From positions 1 to 27,295 of the forward strand of contig JAQGOE010000288.1 of the NCBI GenBank assembly GCA_028293725.1: a stretch of 27,295 bases of DNA, read 5' to 3'. The stretch comes from Gammaproteobacteria bacterium (GTDB taxonomy: Bacteria > Pseudomonadota > Gammaproteobacteria > Steroidobacterales > Steroidobacteraceae). Shown here piece by piece: positions 7,154 to 15,847 of the stretch. The notes below the pieces were generated by a model that worked only from the letters and a program-made list of their open reading frames with translations, was not told where the DNA came from and ran no database searches. Each line of letters opens with the position of its first letter. Position 1 is the stretch's first letter. The position numbers were made by a program, and so were the translations under genes.

Positions 7154-9538
7154 GTGACACACACGCATGAAGACCGGACCGTAAAGGGGGCTCTGCCTGG
7201 CGCGACGTGCTTCTTGCGCAACATCGCCCTGGGGGCGATCTTTGCCGGGTGCTCGCTCGCGACCGTATCCGCGAGCGCCGCCGAAGACAGTGGCACGGCC
7301 CAGAGCGGACAGATCGAGGAAGTTGTCGTCACGGCGCGTTACAAGACGGAAACGGCACAATCGGTGCCCATTTCCATTACGGCCCTCGGGGCGGATCAGC
7401 TCCGCAGCCGCAATGTCAGCAACGTTTCCGACCTCGCCGAAGTGATTCCCAGTGTCAGTATGTTGCCCGGAACTTCGGACCAGGCTCTCGTACTGCAGAC
7501 TTACATCCGCGGCATCGGTCAAAGCTATGGCAATCCCGGCTATTCGCCGGGAGTGGGAACGTACATCGATGGAGTCTATTTCGACTCGGTGTTCGCTTCG
7601 GCGCTGGCGCTCCTGGACATCGACAGGCTGGAGGTACTGCGCGGACCCCAGGGTACACTGTTCGGGAAGAACACCGCCGGTGGCGCGATCCGTCTGTTCA
7701 CACCAAAACCAACCGGCAATGACACGGGTTACGTCGAAATCACCGGCGGCAATCAGGGGCAGCGCGAGCTGCGTGGAGTCGCGGACTTCGCCGTCGTACC
7801 GAGCCAGTTGTTCGTGCGGGTGTCGGCAGCGCAGAAGCATATAAACGATTACATGCAGGTGATCGACTACTCGTGCGCGAATCCCGGCACTGCTGGCACG
7901 CTACCCGCGACAACCCGTTCCGCGGGCTGCGGTATCGGCGGTCTGGGAGCCGAGGATGTGACACAGGGACGGCTGGCCGTGCGTTGGCTGCCGACCGACA
8001 CCCTGGATATCAATTTCTCCGTGTCCCGGCTCTATGACGATTCGGACGGAGTTCCGAACAAGACGCTCGCCATCGACCCGACTGCACCCCAACTCGCCGC
8101 CTTCAATCAACTGGTCACGGCCGCGTATGGTATTCCGATCGATGGGCGCTTCGTCACCCGCAGTCCTTACACGACCTACCAGGGGAACTGCGATTTCCTG
8201 ACCGGACTGTGCGCCCACAACACCGCCTGGGTTCACGAAGACAACCAGACGCTCACGGCGGACTGGCAGATTGCAGAGAAGCTGTCCCTGAAATCAATCA
8301 GTGCATACGAGAGCTATGACAGTGAGACGGTCACCCTGACCGGCGGTGCGCCCCCGCCAATCAACTACCTCGATCAACACGTCCGGCATCAGCAATACAG
8401 CGAAGAGCTCAATCTGAGCGGATCGCAGCCAAACCTGGGCGGGGGTCTGGACTGGACGATTGGCGCCTACTATCTCAACAGCCATTCGCTCACGACGGGT
8501 ACCGTCGACATTCCCATCGTTACGGCGTTCACCGAGAACGATCATGCGGGCGATGAGAACAAGTCGGCCTTCGTGCATGCGATCTACAATTTCGATCCGG
8601 CCGTGAGCCTCGAGTTGGGATACCGGTATACGGATGAGAGGCGCTCGTTGTCGCTCGAGCATGACCCCTTCTATGGTCCGGTACCCGGGATCCTCACCAA
8701 TCCCTCCTACTTCGACTTCGGCCGCGGCGATTACCGCGCCAGCCTGAATTACCGTCTCGTGCCCGACGTGCTGCTCTACGCTTCGGTCTCCACCGGCTTC
8801 AAGGCCGGTGGCATCAATCCACAGCCCATTCTTCCCAGCCAGCAGATTCCGTTCGGGCCGGAAAAGGTCACCGCGTACGAGGTGGGCATGAAAAGCGAAT
8901 GGCTCCAACATCGTGCACGGCTCAATGTCGCTCTGTATGACAACGTGTACAAGAACAAGCAAGAGTTCCTTTCCGGATCCACCGCCGCCGGCGTGCCGAT
9001 TTCCGAGGTCGTGAACATCAATGCGCGGATCAAAGGGGCCGAGGCGGAGTTGACCCTGCGTCCGACGCAGGCTCTGCAGTTCGATGCGGCGCTCGGCTAC
9101 ACGGACGTGCGCTACACGTATATCAACCCTGACCTCCTGGCCCAGGATCTGGGCGGCGGACAGCATCTCTCGATGGACGATACCTCGCCGTATGTCCCCA
9201 AAGTCACCGCCTCCGCCGGGGCCCAGTACACGTTGGACTGGGATCATGGCAGCTCGCTCACGCCCCGGATCGATTACACCTACAGGTCCCGGATCTACAC
9301 CGACCTCCAGAACTCGCCGGACATTGCCCTCGGTGGCCTCGGACTGTGGAATGCCTCTGTCACGTTCGTTCCGTCGGACAGCGCGCACTGGCGGTTGGTC
9401 GGTCGTGTGCGCAATCTGACCGATCATTTCTACTACTCGAGCACGACGGGCAACTTCCGGACGAGCTTTGGCATGCTCGACGCCGTGCCGGCGCGCCCGC
9501 GCACTTTCGACCTCATGCTCCGCTATGACTTTCGCTAG
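7154..9538 (+). CDS. TonB-dependent outer-membrane receptor
   Basis: An approximately 794-residue receptor for energised uptake across the outer membrane. The reading frame is open far upstream, but I place the start at the GTG at 7154, preceded by AGGA and giving a short n-region, the signal core NIALGAIFAGCSLATVSASA and cleavage before AED. An ATG at 7067, overlapping the LysR stop as ATGA, is the alternative. The TonB box region is EEVVVTARYK. The plug holds YIRGIG, YIDGVYF, the LEVLRGPQGTLFGKNTAGGAI signature and a C-terminal beta-barrel ending in YDFR. Paired cysteines occur in loops (SCANPG...AGCG and GNCDF...LCAHN). It is paralogous to the receptor at 20781-23246. The substrate is not readable, though linkage to LysR, MFS and catabolic genes suggests an organic carbon compound. 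Confidence 0.92.
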   Translation: MTHTHEDRTVKGALPGATCFLRNIALGAIFAGCSLATVSASAAEDSGTAQSGQIEEVVVTARYKTETAQSVPISITALGADQLRSRNVSNVSDLAEVIPSVSMLPGTSDQALVLQTYIRGIGQSYGNPGYSPGVGTYIDGVYFDSVFASALALLDIDRLEVLRGPQGTLFGKNTAGGAIRLFTPKPTGNDTGYVEITGGNQGQRELRGVADFAVVPSQLFVRVSAAQKHINDYMQVIDYSCANPGTAGTLPATTRSAGCGIGGLGAEDVTQGRLAVRWLPTDTLDINFSVSRLYDDSDGVPNKTLAIDPTAPQLAAFNQLVTAAYGIPIDGRFVTRSPYTTYQGNCDFLTGLCAHNTAWVHEDNQTLTADWQIAEKLSLKSISAYESYDSETVTLTGGAPPPINYLDQHVRHQQYSEELNLSGSQPNLGGGLDWTIGAYYLNSHSLTTGTVDIPIVTAFTENDHAGDENKSAFVHAIYNFDPAVSLELGYRYTDERRSLSLEHDPFYGPVPGILTNPSYFDFGRGDYRASLNYRLVPDVLLYASVSTGFKAGGINPQPILPSQQIPFGPEKVTAYEVGMKSEWLQHRARLNVALYDNVYKNKQEFLSGSTAAGVPISEVVNINARIKGAEAELTLRPTQALQFDAALGYTDVRYTYINPDLLAQDLGGGQHLSMDDTSPYVPKVTASAGAQYTLDWDHGSSLTPRIDYTYRSRIYTDLQNSPDIALGGLGLWNASVTFVPSDSAHWRLVGRVRNLTDHFYYSSTTGNFRTSFGMLDAVPARPRTFDLMLRYDFR

Positions 9539-9553
9539 CGCCTTGGCGGTGGC

Positions 9554-10807
9554 ATGCTGGCCGTACTCTACGTAGTGCGGTTCATGTCCAGAGCCATCCG
9601 CGTCGCTATCGCTTGTACCTTGTGCATGTCGTTCGGGTTGGCGCCGTTGTTCATCGGTACCTTTCCGCTGTTTCTACAGCCGGTCTCGCGAGAGTTGGGC
9701 TGGGGAGCCGCCATCTATCCGCAGTCCGCACTCGTTGCGGGTGCTGCTGGGGCTCTGGCGGGTCCCTTTGTAGGGATGGCGCTCGATCGTTTCGGAATCA
9801 AACCGGTCATGCTGGCAGGACTGCTGACTTGGTCCGCAGCGCTGTTCGCGCTCTCGTGGCTGAATGGCTCACAGGTGCAACTGCTCTCGCTCTCGATCGT
9901 CATGGGAGTGACTGCCAGCGCCTGTGGCCCCATCGCGCTGGCGAAGGCGATCGCCGGGTGGTTCGATCGCCATCGCGGCCTGGCCATGGGCATTGTGTTG
10001 AGTGCCGCCCCGGCGCTGGCGACGGCCATCATGGTCCTGGTTGCCGGCTGGCTGATCTCGGCTCACGGCTGGCGTTTCAGCTATCGCGTCCTTGCCATAA
10101 CCTCTGCCTGCATTGCAGTTCCGGTGACCCTCCTGTTCATGTACGAGCCTCCGACAGCCGAGGCGCGCAATCGCGGTGGGGCATCCGGAACAGAAGACGC
10201 AAGCGGGGCCACCGCGCTGCAAGCGCTCGGATCCCGCGACTTCTGGATGGTGATGTCGCTGACCGCCCTGCTCTGTGCTGCCGTGAGCGCGATAGTCAGC
10301 CATTTCGTCGCCTTCTCCGCGGAGCGTGGGATCGGCAATGCAACGGCGACCCTGGCGCTGTCGGCCTTCTCACTCGTCGGGCCGGTTGGCCCGCTATTGT
10401 CCGGGGCTCTCGCTGATCGCACGCGGGGCCCCAAACCCCTGGCGCTCTTTTTCGCTCTGCCGCTCATCGGCCTGCTGCTGTTGGTCACCTTCGGCCCTCC
10501 CGTGGTGGTTGCGGCCATGGTCCTCATGGGCGTCGGGTTCAGCGCCTGTACGGGGATGCTCCCTTATCTGCTCACAAGATATTTTGGCGTACGGCACGCG
10601 TCCCAGGTGTTCGGGGTGGGGCTCGGGATGGTGACGCTGTCCATGGGCCTCGGACCGGTGATCCTGGGCTTTGCACGCGACCAGACGAAGAGCTTCGCGC
10701 CGATGACGCCGGCACTGGTCACCCTGTTGGCTGCCGCGGTCATCATCAGTCTGCTGCTACGGAACTACGCAGTGCAGCGGCCGCAGTCCCTCACTTCCCC
10801 GACTTAG
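9554..10807 (+). CDS. MFS transporter (monocarboxylate/aromatic-acid-like)
   Basis: A 417-residue inner-membrane carrier with about 12 hydrophobic segments. The loop 2-3 motif GMALDRFG and its second-half echo GALADRTRG are present, as are the WFDRHRGLAMG loop typical of MFS solute carriers and a central polar loop around 205-225. It begins 15 bases after the TonB receptor, so the two likely form an outer-plus-inner membrane uptake route. The start is either the ATG at 9554 or the ATG at 9584 (MSRAIRV); the latter gives a more typical MFS N-terminus. Substrate is inferred only from context. It converges on the FAH gene, with 66 bases between stops and only a weak 5-base hairpin there. Confidence 0.9.
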   Translation: MLAVLYVVRFMSRAIRVAIACTLCMSFGLAPLFIGTFPLFLQPVSRELGWGAAIYPQSALVAGAAGALAGPFVGMALDRFGIKPVMLAGLLTWSAALFALSWLNGSQVQLLSLSIVMGVTASACGPIALAKAIAGWFDRHRGLAMGIVLSAAPALATAIMVLVAGWLISAHGWRFSYRVLAITSACIAVPVTLLFMYEPPTAEARNRGGASGTEDASGATALQALGSRDFWMVMSLTALLCAAVSAIVSHFVAFSAERGIGNATATLALSAFSLVGPVGPLLSGALADRTRGPKPLALFFALPLIGLLLLVTFGPPVVVAAMVLMGVGFSACTGMLPYLLTRYFGVRHASQVFGVGLGMVTLSMGLGPVILGFARDQTKSFAPMTPALVTLLAAAVIISLLLRNYAVQRPQSLTSPT

Positions 10808-10873
10808 GCCCGCAGCCGATTCGGCACCAAAAGGCGGCGGCAAGCAAGTAGCGGTTCACTGCGCCGCTGTCTT

Positions 10874-11857
10874 TCACGCCTCATACCGCACGTAAGCCTG
10901 ATCGATCGCACCGAAGATCGATCGGCCGTCGGCAGCGAGCATTTCGATCCGGACTCGCTCGCCGAATCTCATGAAAGGCGTTTTCGCCTGCCCCGTCTCG
11001 ATCAACTCAATGGCGCGGCGCTCGGTAATACAAGCCGATCCGGCGGCGCGATCTTCATTGGAAAAAGTGCCCGAGCCGATGATGGCTCCAGGGCGCAGAC
11101 GGCGCGAGTAGCTGGCGTAGCGCAGAAGCTCGGGAAAGCCGAAAGCCATCTCGCGGCCGTTGGGCTGCCCAAACCATTCACCGTCGCGCTCGACCCGCAG
11201 GGCGAGCTCCACTCGCCCCCCGACCCATGCGGCGCCGAGCTCATCGGGAGTCACGGCGACCGGCGAGAATGCGGTGCTCGGCTTCGCCTGGATCCAGCCA
11301 AAACCAGTCTTCATCTCACGGACCGCGTGCGTACGCAAGCTGACATCGTTGACCAACATCAGGAGCTTGATGTGGCTGGCGGCATCGAGCGCCCCTGTGC
11401 CCATCGGGACCTCGTCAGTCACGATCGCAACCTCGCCTTCGAAGTCCATGTTGTCGGCCTCGCTGGGCAAAGCGACCTCATCGCATGGCCCGATAAAGTC
11501 ATCGGACGCGCCTTGATACAGCAGCGGGTCGCGGTCGTACGAGTTCTTTACACCAGTCGCAAAGGCTCGCTCCATGAGACGTCCGTGGCTTGCGAACGCC
11601 GAGCCGTCGAGCCATTGATAGCAGCGTGGCAGAGGCGCCATCGCTTTTCGGACATCGAACTCGAAGGGCGCGCCGGCCCGGGCCGCGTTGACTTGATCAT
11701 ATAGCACCCGTAGCGGGCGCTCGACCAGGCCCCACCGCTCCAACGCGTTGAGGAGTGTTGGAGCTATCCCGTCGGCGTAGGCCGCGCGTTGCAGGTCGCG
11801 CGATACCACGACGAGGCGCCCATCGCGGGTGCCGTCTTTGAGAGTCGCAAGCTTCAT
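10874..11857 (-). CDS. FAH-family hydrolase (fumarylacetoacetate hydrolase-like)
   Basis: A 327-residue member of the longer FAH type, with an N-terminal domain (1-75) before the catalytic fold. Metal-binding residues are visible as E140 and E142 in DFEGEVAIV and D171 in LVNDVSL. The later GSGTFSNED, in place of the usual TGT-x-x-G, is consistent with the fold. Such enzymes hydrolyse C-C bonds of acylpyruvates or open ring-derived diketones. Its ATG (11855-11857) overlaps the iron-sulfur gene stop as ATGA, so it is coupled to the Mo-enzyme operon as the third gene. That suggests it acts on a product of the Mo enzyme or the next intermediate. The exact substrate is unknown. Confidence 0.9.
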   Translation of the reverse strand: MKLATLKDGTRDGRLVVVSRDLQRAAYADGIAPTLLNALERWGLVERPLRVLYDQVNAARAGAPFEFDVRKAMAPLPRCYQWLDGSAFASHGRLMERAFATGVKNSYDRDPLLYQGASDDFIGPCDEVALPSEADNMDFEGEVAIVTDEVPMGTGALDAASHIKLLMLVNDVSLRTHAVREMKTGFGWIQAKPSTAFSPVAVTPDELGAAWVGGRVELALRVERDGEWFGQPNGREMAFGFPELLRYASYSRRLRPGAIIGSGTFSNEDRAAGSACITERRAIELIETGQAKTPFMRFGERVRIEMLAADGRSIFGAIDQAYVRYEA

Positions 11858-12705
11858 GGCATTCTCAGTCGTATCTCGCCCAGATTCAAACTCTCATCAC
11901 CCAACGTCGCACACACGCGCGCCGCTCCGTGAATCGGATGGGTGACCTCGATCGTGTACTCGCCGCTGCGCACCGGGAGCCTGTCGAAGCGAAACTCCCC
12001 GAATGCATCTGTCAGGACGGACGCCACGGTGCCTTGCCCGTTCGCAAGCACGACGCCAGCCCCTTCGACGCACTCGCTGCGCCCCTCAATGTCGCAGGAC
12101 ACTGCGCCCCCTACAAAGCAGTGGGTGTAGCGGTACAGGTTGCGATAGTAAACACGCGGCCGCGTTTGCAACTCAGGCCGAAGCACTTCGAGCGATTCAT
12201 CGCCGGCCCTGCGAGCCATCGCCTCATCGGAAATCTTGACGGCCTGGATTGCGCTCGTGGGACAGACCTGTACGCAACGCGGAGCGCTCCAGCCCTGGTC
12301 GAGCAGGTGCGCATCGAAAATCCAGGTCTGTGGAAGTTGTTGCTCCTCGTTCCAAACGATCGCCCCATAGGGACAGGCGTCCACCAGATCCCGCCGGCCT
12401 TTGGCTTTGACCGGGTCGATGATCACGATTCCATCATGGCGCTTGCGCACCGCTCCATCGGCTCCGGCCTTGAGACACGGCGCGGCATCGCAGTGATTGC
12501 ACAGGGTGGGCAGATAGGCGGCATCGACCATCCCGCCGCCGCCGCGGACCTTGCGATGAATCGTGACCACATTGTTCCCAAGTGGCGCGTGCGGGGCTGA
12601 ATATCCAGTGAAGTCGTTGCCTACATGCTCATCCTTGGCCGCCAGCGAGCAATTGCCGCAGTTCTCGCACAAGGCGACGTCGATGATCAGATTCCACTTG
12701 TCCAT
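11854..12705 (-). CDS. Iron-sulfur subunit of transhydroxylase-type Mo enzyme
   Basis: A 283-residue protein. I start it at the ATG at 12703-12705 (MDKWNLIIDV), which shares a base with the Mo-subunit stop (TGATG). The ferredoxin part (1-160) has C13-C16-C19, C69-C72-C77, C111 and C144/C148. By the pairing rule of dicluster ferredoxins this gives two complete [4Fe-4S] sets (C13/16/19 with C148, and C69/72/77 with C111), while the other positions are replaced. The C-terminal 75 residues (about 205-283) form a Cna-B/transthyretin-like beta domain with LTDAFGEFRFDRLPVRSGEYTIEV. A ferredoxin plus transthyretin-like domain is the plan of the small subunit of pyrogallol-phloroglucinol transhydroxylase, as I recall it. 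It probably forms a cytoplasmic heterodimer with the adjacent Mo subunit. Confidence 0.9.
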   Translation of the reverse strand: MDKWNLIIDVALCENCGNCSLAAKDEHVGNDFTGYSAPHAPLGNNVVTIHRKVRGGGGMVDAAYLPTLCNHCDAAPCLKAGADGAVRKRHDGIVIIDPVKAKGRRDLVDACPYGAIVWNEEQQLPQTWIFDAHLLDQGWSAPRCVQVCPTSAIQAVKISDEAMARRAGDESLEVLRPELQTRPRVYYRNLYRYTHCFVGGAVSCDIEGRSECVEGAGVVLANGQGTVASVLTDAFGEFRFDRLPVRSGEYTIEVTHPIHGAARVCATLGDESLNLGEIRLRMP

Positions 12706-15677
12706 CAGGCCGCCTGAATCCCCGGGTCCGCCCACGGCTCGATCTGGACCAGGCACGAGTTCGGTGCCATCGATTCGGTATCGGGGGATTGCGAGCGATC
12801 CGGCGTCAACGTGTTCATGCAGCCGCCGATCTCGACCTGCCCTCCCTTCACTTTCCGGTTCAGGTACACGGCGCTCGATTCGAAGCTCTTGACCACCCCA
12901 GGAGCCACCAGCGCCGACACGTCGGCGGCACAGATGACCGCGCCTCGATCATTGAACACCTTTACCAGGCTGTGATGCGTAATGCCGCGCGCCGTCGCAT
13001 CGGAAGGGTTGACGCGCGCCAGCCAATAGTAATGTCCGTTCACCAGGACGCGGTGGTCCTCGATGTTGTTGAGAAAGCTCCCCTTGCCATCGTTGTGGGT
13101 ATGGAAGCTGTAGCGCGAATGCGCAGTGATCAATTGCAGCGGGAAACGCTTCACCAGGTCCTGCGTGCGGGCTCCCTCCCACGAGGGAATGTAGCGGTTC
13201 AGGGGTGGGCGCTGGCTGCGGTTGTCCGGATCTACACGCTTCAAGGTCTCGGGAATGAATTCGATCTTGCCGCTCGGTGTGGGCAGTCCTTTGCCGAATT
13301 CCTCGGAGTACTGCGACGGGAGCGGATTCGCCTCCGGTAAATCCTTGTGTCGTCCTTCAGCGAACCAGCGCATGTTGACCGGCTCGCGCACCCGCTCGTC
13401 CGCGGGTGGAACGACGTAGTAGCCCTTTTCCAAAAATTCGCCCCACGTGATGTGACGCGGCAGGTCGGACGAATCGAAGACGCGCCTGCACCAGTCGAGC
13501 TCACTACAGCCCTCCGAAAAGACCGCTCCGAGACCGAGCCGTGTCAGGATATCGAGGAAGATCTGATAGTCGGATTTCGACTCACCCAGCGGCTTTATGC
13601 AGGCATGCTGCATCACAATCACGCGGTGATTCACGCTGTTCTGGCCATGGGGCAGGTAACCCCCCGGGTTGCACCACTCGCTGATGTCAGGTCTTTCGAG
13701 CTGCGTGCACGCTGGCAGGATGATGTCCGCGAATTTTGCATCCCCTTCATTCCAGATCGATTGATTGACGACGAAGTCGATGCTCTCGTGTTGATAGGCA
13801 CGCTCCCAGCGCGACGAGTTGACGATCGTGCTGAACGTGGACGAGCCGTAGCGATACAGCATGCGGATGGGCGAGTAGCCAGGCATCGGATAGACGAAGG
13901 GTGCGAATTGCGCCTCGGTCGAAGTGCCATCCCACAGGTAGCCGGTGGCCTTGCCTTCGATGATGGCTTCCGGGAGCCGCTGACGCGGCACCATCTGCCT
14001 CACGGGATTCAGGGTCAGGATATGCGGCATGCGCGTGTAATTGTTGACAGGAGCTGCCGTCCAGTTGAGCTCGCCCGAGATGCCGCCTTCGGCGTAACCG
14101 GGGAAGTAGAAGTAAAGATCCACCGGCGCATCTGCAGTGAAATTACCCATGTTGACGCCCGGCTTGCCCCAGCCCTGCATCGCTAGCAGCAAAATCATGC
14201 AGCGCGCCCACTGGGCGCCGGTCGCCGAGCGGCAAGCGCCACCGAATCCCGTTCCGCCTGTCCCATTGGCGAGGTAGGTCTTGCGCTTCCCCCATTTGCG
14301 CGCCAGCGCGCGCACTTCGCGTGCCGGAATACCGGTTTCCGGCTCCTGCCATTCCGGGGTCTTGGGCACTCCATCCAACTCGCCCATAACATACGCACGC
14401 CACTCGTCGAACCCGGTCGTGCGCTCGGCCACATATTGCTTGTCGTAGAGTCCCTCCGCGATCCAGACATACATGATGGCTATCGCCAGCGCCGGATCGG
14501 TGCCGGGCTTCGTGGGCAGCCACTTCCCGCCCAGCAGCTGCGCAGTCGGGTTGCAGTGCGGGTCAATGTGCACGAACTCGATGCCGAGCTGTTTGGCCCA
14601 AAGCCGGCGCTGGGTTCCCTCGAACGCGGCATACGCGCCGTTGGTGCTCTCCGGGTCACTGGACCAGAACACGATCATCTCGGCATGATCGAGACAGTCC
14701 TGGGTCGTGCCATAGCTGGCAGCGACGCCGACACGCATGCTGTTGCCGTAGTGGTGTTGGGCACCCCAATACCAGCCTTCCCAGCTATCCGGATTGGGGT
14801 GCACTCTGGTGAAGCCAATCAGGTTCCCGAATCGCAGCAGCGCTGAGAGGTAGTAGCCGACATTCCCCCATTGATGGTGCGAGCCGGTCTGGATCGCAAT
14901 CGAGCCCGGGCCGTACAGGCGTTTCTGCCGATTGATTTCACTGGAAACGATCTCCAGCGCCTCATCCCATGAGATCCGCTCATACCCGGACTTTCCACGG
15001 TTCTGCGGATTGCGTGCGCCAGCGGGATCGAAGTCCACCCGCTTCAGTGGATGCAGCAGACGCTGGTCGGAATAGACGGTCGACTTCAACGTCAGGCCGT
15101 GAGGAGCGACCGTCGTGCGACGCAATGGAGTGAAGGTTCGACCGCGCGCGTACAGCGTCCAGCTTGGGCCGTCTTGCGGCTCGAGCTCGATCGGAGTGGT
15201 GCGGACGACCTTATCGTCCTTGACATAGATAAACAGCGGCCCGCCGTTCGTGTTGGTCGTGTAGCGCGTGCAGCCGTCCTTCATGCGCCGGCCTTGCTTC
15301 AGACCAGCGCTTTGCGAGAGATTCAACAGCTGCATGAAGGCCACGACGAGCTCGTCGCGCCCCTGGACCACCACTTTGAAGTTCTTGGCGGCGTGCACGA
15401 CCTCGGCCATGTCCGCTTTGGGCTTGAGCATGGCGAGCGCCGTGTCCAGGTCGTGGAAGACCATCCGCACATCCGCGGCCTCATGGATCGAGGCGCTGGA
15501 GCTGACACGGCCGGCGCGGATGGTAAAGGTACGGCCGATACTGCCGTTCTTCAATCTGATCTGCGCCGTGTAGTCGCGCCGCAGGAGGGCGGCGCGAAAC
15601 GCGGGGTACCGCGCCGCCGTGCGGTTGAGCATCGGCGCCAACGAAAACAGGATGGTGCGAAGAATCGTACGCCGCAT
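12705..15677 (-). CDS. Molybdopterin transhydroxylase-like large subunit with N-terminal SCP2-like domain
   Basis: A 990-residue protein. The start is the ATG at 15675-15677; the open frame extends to 15809 but through AT-rich promoter-like DNA. Residues about 26-121 resemble an SCP2 sterol-carrier domain (YTAQIRLKNGSIGRTF, then RVSSSASIHEAADV and VVHAAKNFKVVVQG). The bis-MGD oxidoreductase fold follows from about 130 (GYERISWDEALEIV). No CxxCxxxC cluster motif precedes it, so the large subunit carries no Fe-S cluster. H267 and D297-S298 (GSHHQWG and NPDSWEGW) are spaced 30 and 31 apart, as His144, Asp174 and the Mo ligand Ser175 are in Pelobacter transhydroxylase, and Y528 is near the place of Tyr404. 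Likely activity is hydroxylation or hydroxyl transfer on phenols, as in resorcinol hydroxylase or transhydroxylase. I see no convincing Tat signal, so it is probably cytoplasmic. Confidence 0.9.
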   Translation of the reverse strand: MRRTILRTILFSLAPMLNRTAARYPAFRAALLRRDYTAQIRLKNGSIGRTFTIRAGRVSSSASIHEAADVRMVFHDLDTALAMLKPKADMAEVVHAAKNFKVVVQGRDELVVAFMQLLNLSQSAGLKQGRRMKDGCTRYTTNTNGGPLFIYVKDDKVVRTTPIELEPQDGPSWTLYARGRTFTPLRRTTVAPHGLTLKSTVYSDQRLLHPLKRVDFDPAGARNPQNRGKSGYERISWDEALEIVSSEINRQKRLYGPGSIAIQTGSHHQWGNVGYYLSALLRFGNLIGFTRVHPNPDSWEGWYWGAQHHYGNSMRVGVAASYGTTQDCLDHAEMIVFWSSDPESTNGAYAAFEGTQRRLWAKQLGIEFVHIDPHCNPTAQLLGGKWLPTKPGTDPALAIAIMYVWIAEGLYDKQYVAERTTGFDEWRAYVMGELDGVPKTPEWQEPETGIPAREVRALARKWGKRKTYLANGTGGTGFGGACRSATGAQWARCMILLLAMQGWGKPGVNMGNFTADAPVDLYFYFPGYAEGGISGELNWTAAPVNNYTRMPHILTLNPVRQMVPRQRLPEAIIEGKATGYLWDGTSTEAQFAPFVYPMPGYSPIRMLYRYGSSTFSTIVNSSRWERAYQHESIDFVVNQSIWNEGDAKFADIILPACTQLERPDISEWCNPGGYLPHGQNSVNHRVIVMQHACIKPLGESKSDYQIFLDILTRLGLGAVFSEGCSELDWCRRVFDSSDLPRHITWGEFLEKGYYVVPPADERVREPVNMRWFAEGRHKDLPEANPLPSQYSEEFGKGLPTPSGKIEFIPETLKRVDPDNRSQRPPLNRYIPSWEGARTQDLVKRFPLQLITAHSRYSFHTHNDGKGSFLNNIEDHRVLVNGHYYWLARVNPSDATARGITHHSLVKVFNDRGAVICAADVSALVAPGVVKSFESSAVYLNRKVKGGQVEIGGCMNTLTPDRSQSPDTESMAPNSCLVQIEPWADPGIQAA

Positions 15678-15703
15678 GGTCACTCGACTTTTAAACAGAA
15701 AAG

Positions 15704-15713
15704 AATCGATAGT
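15704..15713. promoter_or_regulatory. AATCGATWRT box upstream of Mo-enzyme operon
   Basis: AATCGATAGT lies 27 bases upstream of the Mo-enzyme start and overlaps a partial dyad at 15707-15727 (AGTC-AACC-GACT with CGAT/ATCG flanks and one extra base). It is a candidate operator for the divergent GntR regulator or for a regulator shared with the other AATCGATWRT sites. Confidence 0.35.
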
Positions 15714-15728
15714 CAACCGACTTATCGC

Positions 15729-15768
15729 TTGTTTACCCCTTTCGTGACGCTCTATTATTCTGTATAGA
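15729..15768 (+). promoter_or_regulatory. Candidate promoter and operator for the GntR gene
   Basis: TTGTTT (15729-15734) and TATTAT (15753-15758), 18 bases apart, resemble a sigma-70 promoter reading toward the GntR gene. Overlapping it, TCTAT (15751-15755) and ATAGA (15764-15768) form an inverted repeat where the regulator could repress itself. The whole 170-base gap 15678-15847 is AT-rich compared with its surroundings, as expected for two divergent promoters. Confidence 0.3.
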
Positions 15769-15847
15769 CTCGATTCGTTATGATTATATTGTTCCACTGT
15801 GTAGATCATCGGCCCACAGGGGGTCGATTCCGCTGGGGTTGAAGCAC

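Noticed and set aside
8294..9427. Minus-strand frame of 377 codons inside the first TonB receptor
   Set aside because: The plus-strand receptor is certain, and the antisense product shows no family motif.
10850..10868. AGCGG/CCGCT hairpin between the convergent MFS and FAH genes
   Set aside because: The stem is only five bases and no T-run follows, so I do not call it a terminator.
13347..14186. Plus-strand frame of 279 codons opposite the Mo-enzyme gene
   Set aside because: It is the shadow of a well-supported bis-MGD enzyme and has no independent ribosome site or domain.
15588..15677. Tat export signal on the Mo subunit (MRRTILRTILFSL)
   Set aside because: It has an Arg pair but not a full twin-arginine motif or cleavage site, and an SCP2-like domain follows directly. 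The related transhydroxylases are cytoplasmic.
15678..15809. 44-codon N-terminal extension of the Mo subunit
   Set aside because: The DNA is AT-rich with promoter-like elements, and the SCP2-like domain begins after the ATG at 15677.
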